From JBHHUI01 sp965248775 (GTDB lineage Bacteria; Chloroflexota; Anaerolineae; Anaerolineales; JBHHUI01), in NCBI GenBank assembly GCA_965248775.1, contig OZ252150.1, positions 4,402,001 through 4,466,000 on the forward strand: DNA of 64,000 bases. The letters are read 5' to 3'. Shown piece by piece: positions 9,217 through 16,995 of this stretch. The notes under the pieces were generated by a model, which did no database searches, was not told where the DNA came from, and saw only the letters and a list, made by a program, of their open reading frames with translations. The number at the start of each line of letters is the position of its first letter. Positions within the stretch are counted from its first letter, which is position 1. A program made the position numbers and the translations under genes.

Positions 9217-9243
9217 CACGACCCAGTGCGTTCGTGACTGGGT
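9217..9243 (-). repeat. 27-bp palindromic insertion unit in tnpB (copy B)
   Basis: Minus-strand ACCCAGTCACGAACG followed by CACTGGGTCGTG; the ACCCAGT and ACTGGGT arms are perfect complements. It encodes TQSRTHWVV between the catalytic FDFGL motif and KTFLTDDRG of TnpB, where other TnpB proteins have no such residues. Confidence 0.72.
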
Positions 9244-9773
9244 GAGACCAAAGTCGAAGCCGCCGATTTGACCCGTGCTGACTCCTATTGGCTCAATGTC
9301 TCTCATAACCGAGAAACACAGATACAGATTGGTGAGCCGGTCACGCTTGACCGTCACGGTCTTGATTTCACCGTTTATCTCACGGTGTTTGGCGAATTTG
9401 TAATTGCGTCCGCGCAGCCGGATACGGTTGCCGCCGAGCAATTTCCAACTGCACTGCTTGAGCGTAAAGCTGGTGTACTTCTTGACTTTCTTAAATCCGG
9501 GCAGCCCGACTTTTGGCCCCACGCCTTTGCGCCACGCGAAGAACCGCTGATACGAATTGTCCTGACGGGCGAGTACGTCCTGCAATGCCTGCGCGTCGAT
9601 ACATTTGAAATGCGCATAACGCCCCGCCATTTTCAGGCGCGCGAAGTGTTTGCACATCCGGCTGTATCCGATGTACTTGTCGGTAAGCCGGTAATAACGT
9701 TTCTGCAGTGCCAAGCGTGATTCCAGACGATCCCGGCGATATCGATCTGAATTACAAGATGCCGGTTGCGCTT

Positions 9774-9800
9774 CCCGACCCAGTACGTTCGGGACTGGGT
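9774..9800 (-). repeat. 27-bp palindromic insertion unit in tnpB (copy A)
   Basis: Minus-strand ACCCAGTCCCGAACG followed by TACTGGGTCGGG, 24 of 27 bases identical to the copy at 9217-9243, same orientation and same reading phase. It encodes TQSRTYWVG between FRLYRA and KRNRHLV near the TnpB N-terminus. Confidence 0.72.
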
Positions 9801-10114
9801 GGCGCGATACAGACGGAATTTGTACGTCTGGCGAATTACCATTTCAAACGAAAGCACCCGCTTGGGCGGTCGTTGCGACACGGCCACGCCTTTGCGGGTG
9901 CGAATCAGCTCTATCTGATTATGACGTGTCGCAGTATTAATTATAGCACATTTGTTCTGTCTGGTTAAGAACTCGGTGAGCGTCCCACTCTGACCTGTTG
10001 GGGGATGCCATAACGTGAGATACGCCCCACTTAGACCATGTTATTTGTCTTTGGAGCGCGTTTTCGCCCCACCAAGATCACTTTCTAAGCAGTCTCCCAT
10101 TCATGGGGGAGCAC

Positions 10115-11029
10115 TCAGTCGATATTTTCCGTAGCAGTCCGCGCTGCGGCCGCAGCGATCTCCCGCGCCCGGATGGCTTCACTTTCACTATTGGCGCTGG
10201 TAGAACGATGCCAGCGAATGTCGAGCGAGACAGTTGCGGCGGCAAGGGCTTGCCATTCTTCTATATTCTTCACGGGCTGGCCGGACTTTGTGCGCCAGCC
10301 CTTGCGCTGCCAGCGCCCGATCCATTTGCTGCCCCCCTGGTGTACATAGTCAGAGTTCATATGTACATGCACGCGTGTGCCGGTAGTGAGCTGTTTTAGA
10401 CCCTCGGCTACAGCGCGTACCTGGAGGCGGTTTGCAGTCGTAGTTTGCTCGAACCCATGATGCTCCTCTAATTGACCATCCTGGCGTAACACGACTGCCC
10501 AGGCACCGGGGCCGGCAGCCCCTAGACAAGAGGCAGCGGCGTATAGATGAGCTGCCGCGGGATCATCTAATGCGAAATCCGCACGTGGTATTGCAGCGCG
10601 GGCAAGTTGATCTGCGCGCTGATTGTTCGGGTTACCCGCATGGCCCCGCACCCAATGCCAATCTACAGTGTGTGGCTGCATGGCTTCGACGAGTTGCAGC
10701 CAGAGGTCCTGGTTTGCAACCGGCTTTTTTGCGCTCGTCCGCCATCCATTCGATATCCAGCGCGCCAGTCGTGCGGTAATTCCCAGCTTCAGATATTCAG
10801 AATCAGTAAAGAGTTCAATCTGGCAAGGCTGTTTTAGTGCATTAAGTGCTTCGATAGTCGCGCTCAACTCCATGCGATTGTTGGTGGTATCTGGCTCGCC
10901 ACCACTCAGTTCGCGTGCCCGGCCTGCTGAACGCAGGATTGCAGCCCAACCACCGGGGCCGGGGTTGGGATCGCACGCGCCATCCGTGTAAATTGTGACG
11001 CGCGGGAGTTGATTGGGCAAATTCGACAT
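10115..11029 (-). CDS. tandem RNase H protein: active-type N-terminal domain plus degenerate second domain
   Basis: 304 residues from MSNLPNQLPRV (the frame extends to 11140 but the family start fits 11029). Domain 1 (~9-150) is a canonical bacterial RNase HI: D16 in YTDGACDPNPG, E54 in NNRMEL, D76 in FTDSEY, H130 and D140 in RGHAGNPNNQRADQLA, all spaced as in E. coli RNase HI (D10/E48/D70/H124/D134). Domain 2 (~165-300) repeats the same order but reads YAAASC, ANRLQV, MNSDY and SEAIRAREIA: all four acidic positions are lost. Domain 1 should cut RNA in RNA/DNA hybrids; domain 2 may only bind. Downstream there is only intergenic DNA before the tnpB element. Confidence 0.88.
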   Translation of the reverse strand: MSNLPNQLPRVTIYTDGACDPNPGPGGWAAILRSAGRARELSGGEPDTTNNRMELSATIEALNALKQPCQIELFTDSEYLKLGITARLARWISNGWRTSAKKPVANQDLWLQLVEAMQPHTVDWHWVRGHAGNPNNQRADQLARAAIPRADFALDDPAAAHLYAAASCLGAAGPGAWAVVLRQDGQLEEHHGFEQTTTANRLQVRAVAEGLKQLTTGTRVHVHMNSDYVHQGGSKWIGRWQRKGWRTKSGQPVKNIEEWQALAAATVSLDIRWHRSTSANSESEAIRAREIAAAAARTATENID

Positions 11030-11261
11030 TGGTTCGGATATTTTTGTCCCCCTTGAGTGGGTAAGGTGCCGACAGGTGTAGAGTGTATGACATTGCCGAT
11101 AGCTGCGCCAACTGGCGCTGCAGACAACCTGTGTCCCCACAAGTTTGACATTTGGGAGTTGAATCCAAGGATCCTATCACCGTGCTGTTCGACGTAAGTG
11201 AGATGCCTAGCTCACCTGCTTGGCCGCCATCGCCCCACTTGAAGGACACTAGGTAATCGTT

Positions 11262-12855
11262 CTAGCAGTTTGTCGGAGAGACAAGTACTTTTACAACATG
11301 AATAGCCCTACAGGGCAAAATGAGCAGTTGATTGCGACAAAACAAGCGTAAAACAGTGTGCATTTCATGGAGGGCAAACCACCTTCTCTCAGCGAGTAGC
11401 AGGCGCGCCAAAGCAGCCCCGGCTAAAGCACACCCTTTGCTTGGTAGAGGGTGTGCATGCGTTTGAGGTTGAACGCTAGGCAGACCAGACACCATTCCCC
11501 GGCTGCTGCCGGCAGGCCGCGCAGAGAAAACTGGCGGAAGCCCAGGACTTCCTTGATGATACCAATGACGGGTTCCACTGTGCATTTGCGTAAACGGTAG
11601 CTGGCTTTGCCGATTTCGGTTTGTAGTTTGTAAGCCATCTTGACTTTCGGACTGGCATCTTCCGGTGGCGGAGCAGGCATTTGTTCAAAGAAGGTACGCC
11701 AGCTTTTGTGGTGAGGTTCGCGACCGGTAGCAATGTAAGGATCAATGCCAAGCTTCTCAAGTGCTGCGATGTTCGCTTTGCTGAAATATCCATAATCCAA
11801 AGCGGCAGCCTTTGGTTTGCCTACTTTTGGAGAGATGGCATCCAGGGTTGGCTCAGCTTCTTTTTTGTCATTCGGATGGTTCGAAAGTGAAGGCGCCACA
11901 ATCAAGAGGCTCTCCTGCTCCACAGCAACTTGAACGTTGTAATGCTGGTCGAAGCCATTATTGGTGCTGTTTTTCATGATGCGAGAGTCCGGATCAGTGA
12001 AGTTGTACTGATCTTTGTCCCGTGGTCCCGGCTGCGGTGGTTTCGGTTTGCGACCTCGGGGTTTATGCCCAGTTTTGCGAGACTTTTCTTCCCGCTCACG
12101 CTGTTTGGCTTCGTATTCAGCCCTCTCGGCTGCATATCGTTCCTGCGCACGGGCTTCTAAGACGGCTTTGGCTTCTGCCAGATTTGCCAAACGTTTCTTG
12201 CGAATGGCAATTTCGTCTTCAATGACGAGCCCTTCCGGCAACTGGAGATCACCCTGATCAGCTTGCTCACCGAGTTCGAAGAGTTTGTTCACTTCCTGGC
12301 GCAGTTGGGTCTCTAGTTTTATCAGACGCTTGTAACTGACCGCTTTGCTCTTGGATGCATCAGCATGCACCTTGCTACCATCCAGACTGATATTACCCAA
12401 CTTCAGCACCTCAGCAACTTGGGCCAGGAGCAAGATCTGCACAAATAACTCTTGGATCTCAGCCAGAAAGGTTTTGCGAAAGTTGGCAATTGTGTCGTGG
12501 TCAGGATGCAGCCCACTGGCAATATAGCGGAATGGGATACTCTCATAGGTGGCTTTCTCAATCTTACGAGAACTGAACACCCCGTTGGCATAACCATAGA
12601 AGAGCAATCCCAACAGGATCTCTGGCGCAATAGGTTGACCACCCGTCGGTGCATATTGTGCATAGATCATACCCAAATCCAACTGGGCGATAACATCCAC
12701 CACAAATCGTGCCAAATGATTGGATGGCAGGGCTTCTTCCAGACTGATTGTCTGTTTGAGCATCACTTCGTAATTGGGTTTCTTGAATTTTCTAGCCATG
12801 CCCGTAGATTATCACCGATTTCGCTATCTCAGGTTGCTCTCCGACAAACTGCTAG
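11262..12855 (-). mobile_element. IS1182-family insertion sequence, copy 2
   Basis: 1594 bp, same ends and same length as the copy at 4490-6083, bounded by CTAG. Two single-base differences were found by eye. Its right end lies 17 bases after the stop codon of higA, so the toxin-antitoxin module is left intact. Confidence 0.92.
11423..12799 (-). CDS. IS1182-family transposase
   Basis: 458 residues, identical to the copy at 4651-6027 except for one residue (Pro instead of Leu in GLPAAAGEW). Same domain layout: N-terminal DUF772-like part, basic spacer, central DDE core and C-terminal Glu block. Intact frame; potentially functional. Confidence 0.92.
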   Translation of the reverse strand: MARKFKKPNYEVMLKQTISLEEALPSNHLARFVVDVIAQLDLGMIYAQYAPTGGQPIAPEILLGLLFYGYANGVFSSRKIEKATYESIPFRYIASGLHPDHDTIANFRKTFLAEIQELFVQILLLAQVAEVLKLGNISLDGSKVHADASKSKAVSYKRLIKLETQLRQEVNKLFELGEQADQGDLQLPEGLVIEDEIAIRKKRLANLAEAKAVLEARAQERYAAERAEYEAKQREREEKSRKTGHKPRGRKPKPPQPGPRDKDQYNFTDPDSRIMKNSTNNGFDQHYNVQVAVEQESLLIVAPSLSNHPNDKKEAEPTLDAISPKVGKPKAAALDYGYFSKANIAALEKLGIDPYIATGREPHHKSWRTFFEQMPAPPPEDASPKVKMAYKLQTEIGKASYRLRKCTVEPVIGIIKEVLGFRQFSLRGLPAAAGEWCLVCLAFNLKRMHTLYQAKGVL

Positions 12856-12872
12856 AGCGACTGGGTTGCGAT

Positions 12873-13154
12873 CTAGATGGGCAGCCGAGCAACCTGGCGT
12901 TTGGGTCTGCTTTTGGCCAGATCATGATTTGTTTGTAGGTTAAGCCAAAACTGTGGCGTCGTATCTAGCGCTTGCGAGAAGAGCCATGCCGTTTCCGAGG
13001 TTATGCCGCGCTTGCCTCGAATTATCTCGTTGATGCGTTGCGTGGGTATGCCCAGATGCTTTGCAAACGCAACCTGCGTCAATTCGAGGGGCTTTAGAAA
13101 CTCCTCCAATAGTTTCTCGCCTGGGTGCGTCGGAATGCGGTTTTCAGGAATCAT
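12873..13154 (-). CDS. higA: HigA-type antitoxin
   Basis: 93 residues. MIPENRIPTHPGEKLLEEFL followed by the XRE-type helix-turn-helix LTQVAFAKHLGIPTQRINEI and TPQFWLNLQTNHDL, the usual HigA/VapI layout. It is the second gene of the pair, 11 bases after the toxin gene. Its role is to bind and neutralise HigB and to repress the operon; a palindrome between -35 and -10 upstream of higB is the likely operator. The short C-terminus is not clearly altered by the IS inserted 17 bases downstream. Confidence 0.88.
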   Translation of the reverse strand: MIPENRIPTHPGEKLLEEFLKPLELTQVAFAKHLGIPTQRINEIIRGKRGITSETAWLFSQALDTTPQFWLNLQTNHDLAKSRPKRQVARLPI

Positions 13155-13165
13155 TTGTTACTCCG

Positions 13166-13456
13166 TTAGTGATAATCAACAAGTCCTACAGAATGAGCAT
13201 TGTCGTCTATCCACTTGAAGACAATACGCCATTGATCGTTCACACGAATACTTCGATACCCTGCCCAGTCTCCTTTGAGTTCCTCGAGACGATTTCCGTG
13301 AGGTGATCGTAAATCCACAAGTTTGTGTGCGCCGTTAAGGACATCCAGTTTTCTAAACGCACGCTCTCTAATTTCTGGTGGTAAGCGACGAACGCGATTT
13401 GTATGTCGCCCATGGTACAGATCGGCTGTTAATTTGTCATCGAAAGAGATAATCAT
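13166..13456 (-). CDS. higB: HigB/RelE-family toxin
   Basis: 96 residues: MIISFDDKLTADLYHGR, then LPPEIRERAFRKLDVLNGA, LVDLRSPHGNRLEELKGDW, and YRSIRVNDQWRIVFKW, the typical HigB core with the basic residues (Arg/Lys/His) used for ribosome-dependent mRNA cleavage, ending GLVDYH. Toxin-first order is characteristic of higBA. The ATG lies eight bases after a -10 box, implying a leaderless or very short leader mRNA. A second higBA pair is at 35076-35680. Confidence 0.88.
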   Translation of the reverse strand: MIISFDDKLTADLYHGRHTNRVRRLPPEIRERAFRKLDVLNGAHKLVDLRSPHGNRLEELKGDWAGYRSIRVNDQWRIVFKWIDDNAHSVGLVDYH

Positions 13457-13464
13457 CTAAAGCA

Positions 13465-13493
13465 ATCTTATCGCATTCACGGATACCGTGCAA
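13465..13493 (-). promoter_or_regulatory. higBA promoter with operator palindrome
   Basis: On the minus strand TTGCAC (13493-13488) and TAAGAT (13470-13465) are 17 bases apart. The palindrome CACGG-TAT-CCGTG (13478-13490) overlaps the -35 box and spacer, a plausible HigA site. Start codon is eight bases past the -10. Confidence 0.62.
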
Positions 13494-13526
13494 GCATGAA
13501 TTTATAGACAGGCTGGATAGAAGGAA

Positions 13527-13825
13527 ATGCTGACCATAACAACAGCGCGTTTAATCCTGTGCCCCTTCACTGTGGAAGACGAAGTTCCTCTACACAAAAT
13601 ACTCCGCGTAGCAGATATCCCAATATATTATCCCAATTCCACCCTATGCGCCTTCGTTGGAAGGCCTGGGGAGATTAAGCCAGGCGCAGCAAAGACATCG
13701 GGATGAACATGACTACGTTGGCAGGCGTTGTATTGTGATCAGATTCGCCAAAAGAGATTGTGCACTGGATTGGACTTCAACATCTGCCGGAGACTGATGA
13801 ATTCGAGATTAGCTACTTGAACCAG
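13527..13825 (+). pseudogene. GNAT-family N-acetyltransferase relic
   Basis: After an AAGGAA ribosome site the frame reads MLTITTARLILCPFTVEDEV with LHKILRVADIPIYYP, the typical start of RimJ-like acetyltransferases, but stops after 59 codons (13706). In another frame from about 13763 the next recognisable block is HWIGLQHLPETDEFEISYL, equivalent to the GxIGL..LPDTDEIEVGYWL region of the family. The acetyl-CoA binding half is missing, replaced by a cluster of palindromic repeats at 13846. It is a broken remnant of a once complete gene. Confidence 0.6.
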
Positions 13826-13845
13826 GTGCTGCCAGTCCCCCGTGT

Positions 13846-13987
13846 CACCCAGTCACCTCGTCAGCGGTGGCTGGGTGAATGCACTGGGTCGTGACGGACT
13901 GGCGCCCGCGCCACCCAGTCCCGGATTTATACCGACCCAGTTCGCTCGGCGCAGTGGCGTGAGCACTGCACGCTGTACTGGGCCGGG
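13846..13987. repeat. cluster of CACCCAGT/ACTGGGTG palindromes
   Basis: At least five ACCCAG or CTGGGT arms in ~140 bp. The left part begins CACCCAGTCAC and ends GCACTGGGTCGTG, the same two ends as the 27-bp unit found in tnpB, but with ~24 extra internal bases that form a further CACCCAG/CTGGGTG hairpin (13846-13876). A second set follows at ~13912-13987. It interrupts the GNAT relic. Confidence 0.6.
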
Positions 13988-14182
13988 GGGGACTTAGCGC
14001 CGGCTGCGCAAATCTAGTCTGTGAGAATGCTTGCGGATTTCTTTCACTTTATGGAGACGGCCCGTAAAATCCACCCCTTTCAAGGGTGGGATATAACGGC
14101 CTCCCATCCTTTGGCCTTCCCAGCCACGGCGGCTGGACGTAGTAGGTGAAAGGATTGAAACAGATGTGCTATACTATAAACG

Positions 14183-14210
14183 TTCACACGGCAATTAAAA
14201 CCTGTATAAT
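14183..14210 (+). promoter_or_regulatory. promoter in the left end of the tnpB element
   Basis: TTCACA (14183-14188), 16-base spacer, TATAAT (14205-14210). Transcription would begin near the conserved CGCACCCGC hairpin and run into tnpB. Confidence 0.5.
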
Positions 14211-15067
14211 CTTTGCGCACCCGCAAAGGCCGCCGTGTGAACAACGAGAGCCTGCGCGGGTGTACTTTTTTAACTTGATGAACAAAACATACAAATACCG
14301 CCTTTATCCATCTAACAGTCAACGCCGCAAATTGCAAGGCATCTTGAATGCTGCTCGATGGATCTATAATAAAACTCTCGAAGTACGCAAGACAGCGTGG
14401 GAAGAGCGCAAAGAGTCTCTCTCGCTGTATGACACGATCAAGATGATCCCCGAATGGAAGGTGGAACACGAGTGGCTTGCGGAACAGGCGCATTCTCAAG
14501 TGTTGCAGAACGTTTGCGTTCGGGTCGATCTCGCTTTCTCTGCGTTCTTTCGCAGGGTGAAAGAAGAAACGGAGAAAGTTGGCTATCCGGGCTTCCGTGG
14601 CGCTCATCGCTACGACAGCTTCACGTTCCCGCAGTCGGGCCTTCGTCTCATTGAAAATGGCCGCTTGCGACTGTCGAAGGTGGGCGATGTAAAGGTCAAG
14701 TTGCATCGACCGATCTGTGGAGAAATCAATACGCTCACTGTTCGCCGCGACGCCTTGGGCAACTGGTGGGCAACCTTCGCTTGTGAGCATGAACCAGATT
14801 TTCTACCCAAGTCGAACAAGATGGTCGGTGTAGATGTTGGTTTGTCCCACTTTCTGACGACCGACCAGGGTCAGCATGTAGATAACCCGCGCTTCTTTCG
14901 TAAGGAAGAAGAAGCAATAGCCAAGGCACAACGTCAGTTGAGCAAGCACAAGATTGGCTCTCCGATATGGCTCAAAAAGAAGCGCGTCGTTCAACACATT
15001 CACAAACATATCACCAACAAGCGCCGAGACTTTGCGCACCAACTCAGCAGGACATTTGTAAATAAGT

Positions 15068-16127
15068 TAGGACTTACGCAAACCAGGGAGAAACTGAGAC
15101 AATGTGTGAATGAACAAATTATCTCACTGGGATTACAGCCAATTTCTCTTGGTTAGCCAAATCAATTACACACAAACCTACTTTGCTGACCATAGTGAAC
15201 ATTTGAGCCCCGATCGTGTCAATCGACTGATGAGGGGAAAAATTTACGCCACGGGAACTGCGCCAAATGGTGCGCAAAGAGTTGGTTCTCTCTGAAGATG
15301 GCTACATTCTCTTTGATGATACGGTGCTTGATAAAAACCATTCCTTTGCCATTGAACTGGTGCGTAGGCAGTGGAGTGGCAACGCCAAAAAGGTAATCAA
15401 AGGCATCGGGCTCGTGACTTGTGTCTATGTCAATCCCGACATCGATAAATTCTGGGTCATCGATTACCGCATTTTTGACCCTGCGCGAGATGGACGTAGC
15501 AAACTCGACCACTTGTTGGATATGTGGCGAACCATTCTGCATGTGGAACAGCTTCCTTTCCGCACTGTGTTGATGGATAGCTGGTATGCGACGATGAAAG
15601 TGATGAAAGCAGTCGAAAAAGCCGGCAAAATCTACTACTGTCCGTTGAAATCGAACCGGCAAGTGACAGAAAGTCCTGCGGATGACTACTGCCGAGTTGA
15701 TGCGCTCTCTTGGAGCGCTGAGGAGATTGAAGCGGGAAAAATGGTTCATCTCAAAAAGTTTCCAAAAGGTCATCAAGTGAAACTGTTCCGGATTGCGGTG
15801 TCTACTCACCGCACAGAGCATGTGGTTACCAATGACCACTCTCAAGATTCCTCAGATGCTACAGGCATAGAAAGTGCCATCCGCTGGAAGATTGAGCAGT
15901 TTCACCGAGAGGCCAAACAGCTAACCGGGCTGGAAGCATCTCAATGTCGTTCGCAACGAGCACAGCGCAATCATATTGCTTGTGCCATGCTTGTCTGGGT
16001 ACGCCTGAATCAGATTGCGCAGGATGCACATACGAATGTGTATCAAATTAAGCAAGGTTTGTTGAGCAACTACATGCGAACTCAGCTTCGGCTACCTTCT
16101 ATCTCTATGCTCCCTGCGTAAGTCCTA
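15068..16127 (+). mobile_element. IS4/IS701-superfamily insertion sequence inside tnpB
   Basis: 1060 bp with terminal inverted repeats TAGGACTTACGCA / TGCGTAAGTCCTA and a 5-bp target duplication TAAGT (15063-15067 and 16128-16132). Removing it restores the tnpB frame. It encodes one transposase in the same direction as tnpB. Confidence 0.9.
15110..16121 (+). pseudogene. DDE transposase with +1 frameshift at an A-run
   Basis: The first frame starts MNKLSHWDYSQFLLVSQINY and runs to about 15236; the rest of the protein (KFTPRELRQMVRKELVLSED, FDDTVLDKNHS, VLMDSWYATM, WKIEQFHREAKQLTG) is one base further on, from ~15237 to 16121. The shift falls at GGGGAAAAATTT (15234-15245). The three acidic catalytic positions are present in the second frame. 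It may be a real mutation, programmed frameshifting (though +1 would be unusual for this family) or a homopolymer error in the assembly. Confidence 0.75.
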
Positions 16128-16468
16128 TAAGTATCAGATCATCGCGCTTGAAGATTTGGACATTCAAGACATGCAGGACGGCAACTGGCACAGCCTGAAC
16201 AAGAGCATTGGCGACGCCGCATGGGGAATGTTTGCACAATTCACGGCCTACAAAGCGGAAGATGCTGGTAGATCGTTTGTGCAAGTCAACCCGCGCGATA
16301 CGACTCAACGCTGTTCGGGCGCTGACTGTGGCAAAGTTGTCCTTAAAGGTCTGTCTGTCCGTATTCATTCGTGTCCACATTGCGGCCTCGTTCTGGATCG
16401 AGACGAGAACGCCGCTAGAAACATACTAATTCTCGGGCTGGAGAGTTTGGGACTTACGTCCTTAGAAG

Positions 16469-16499
16469 CCCACAGGCTTTAGCCGTGGGAGCAGTCACA
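16469..16499 (+). other. right-end hairpin of the tnpB element / 3' end of putative omega RNA
   Basis: CCCAC (16469-16473) and GTGGG (16485-16489) enclose GGCTTTAGCC-type inner pairing; AGCAGTCAC follows. It overlaps the last codons of tnpB. In known tnpB systems the guide RNA scaffold ends at this boundary and the guide is the adjoining flank; that transcription happens here is inference. Confidence 0.55.
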
Positions 16500-16523
16500 C
16501 GAAGAAAAACCGGAAATTCTGTA

Positions 16524-16552
16524 TTGGATGTAGCACAATTGTGCGGTACACT
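16524..16552 (+). promoter_or_regulatory. promoter for a nearly leaderless transcript
   Basis: TTGGAT (16524-16529), 17-base spacer, TACACT (16547-16552); the ATG of the next gene is eight bases further. No ribosome binding site is present, consistent with leaderless translation. Confidence 0.5.
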
Positions 16553-16560
16553 TCGGCTCT

Positions 16561-16992
16561 ATGTCAAGACTCATCAACCCGGATGGAGTCGGGAATCAGC
16601 GAAAGCGTTTATGCAAGGCCGTTTTGCTCACATTGCGCGAACTGGCAGCCAAGCAGGACATCGATGATGAAGCACGCGACATGGCTGCGTTCATCGCCCT
16701 CTGCCTTGAAGAAGTTATTGCGACCGTTGAGGTAACTGTGCTGGCGTGGGAAAAACGTGATTACTGGGTGAAGGCAGACCGCTTCCAGTATGAATGGTCG
16801 TGGGCGCAAACGAAATCTGAAGCAGTCCGGAAGGCTGTGCTGCGCAACGACTGGGGCGAACTCGCACAGCTCATCCCGGAAATCGCCGCCAAACCACAAC
16901 TCGTAAAAATAAAATTACCCAAGAGAAACACAATTGGGACGGCATGGCACGGCGCCTTGCAGCGGCTTCGTGAAACCCAACCGACGACGTAA
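16561..16992 (+). CDS. conserved-looking hypothetical protein
   Basis: 143 residues, soluble, mostly helical: VLLTLRELAAKQDIDDEARD, AFIALCLEEVIATVEVTVLA, then a Trp-rich stretch (WEKRDYWVKADRFQYEWSWA) and a basic C-terminus. I do not recognise a family. It has a good leaderless-type promoter and converges on the PEP/pyruvate-binding gene with three bases between the two stops, both of which support a real gene. The Trp/acidic middle is reminiscent of small proteins that sit on a partner, but nothing firm can be said. Confidence 0.6.
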   Translation: MSRLINPDGVGNQRKRLCKAVLLTLRELAAKQDIDDEARDMAAFIALCLEEVIATVEVTVLAWEKRDYWVKADRFQYEWSWAQTKSEAVRKAVLRNDWGELAQLIPEIAAKPQLVKIKLPKRNTIGTAWHGALQRLRETQPTT

Positions 16993-16995
16993 GCG

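Larger units (their letters stand above)
8657..9842 (-). pseudogene. tnpB: IS605 OrfB/TnpB RNA-guided nuclease relic
   Basis: Start MVIRQTYKFRLY at 9842 matches TnpB N-termini. A one-base loss near 9715 shifts the frame (WNHA to LALQKRYYRLTDKY), and a second near 8883 shifts before the zinc-ribbon part, which is readable in another frame as TCSVCGHRQVV and CGVCGFAIGRDHNAARNIK. Catalytic elements are traceable: GGFDFGL (RuvC Asp), VICIEDLNIDGM (Glu), GRDHNAARN (Asp). Two 27-base palindromic units are inserted in frame (TQSRTYWVG after FRLYRA; TQSRTHWVV after FDFGL), the second directly behind the catalytic Asp. The gene is very probably inactive. Confidence 0.83.
8596..9953 (-). mobile_element. 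tnpB-only IS200/IS605-type element, degraded
   Basis: No tnpA is present. The right end (minus orientation) is an imperfect hairpin with GGGGAG arms ending in GTCAC at 8596-8600, as in IS605-family right ends. The left end carries ATGTGCTATA and a hairpin with GCACCCGC/GCGGGTGC arms (about 9853-9900) that is shared with the second element (14163-16499: CGCACCCGCAAAGGC). The tnpB inside has two frameshifts. Boundaries are inferred from the shared end motifs. Confidence 0.68.
14278..16482 (+). pseudogene. tnpB: IS605 OrfB/TnpB, interrupted by an insertion sequence
   Basis: Part 1 (14278-15067) starts MNKTYKYRLYPSNSQRRKLQ and contains the first RuvC Asp in VGVDVGLSHFLTT. Part 2 (16133-16482) resumes YQIIALEDLDIQDM (Glu) and has the zinc ribbon CSGADCGK..CPHCGL with the last catalytic Asp in LDRDENAARNI, ending EAHRL. 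If the IS and one TAAGT copy are removed the frame rejoins exactly (RTFVNKYQIIALEDL), so the gene was intact before insertion. TnpB is an RNA-guided DNA nuclease whose guide (omega RNA) normally overlaps the 3' end of the gene and the right end. Confidence 0.88.
14163..16499 (+). mobile_element. tnpB-only IS200/IS605-type element, split by another IS
   Basis: The left end shares ATGTGCTATA and the CGCACCCGCAAAGGC hairpin with the element at 8596-9953. The right end has the hairpin CCCAC-(A)GGCTTTAGCC-GTGGG followed by AGCAGTCAC, typical of IS605-family right ends. It encodes one TnpB and no TnpA. A 1060-bp IS4-type element is inserted inside tnpB. Exact ends are inferred. Confidence 0.72.

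Noticed and set aside
13830..14000. CRISPR array
   Set aside because: Repeats are palindromic arms of varied spacing, with no regular spacer length and no cas genes in the window.
14080..14790. 236-codon minus-strand ORF opposite tnpB
   Set aside because: It lies wholly over the 5' half of the tnpB gene, has no family-like motif, and its composition follows from the antisense of a coding region; treated as a shadow.
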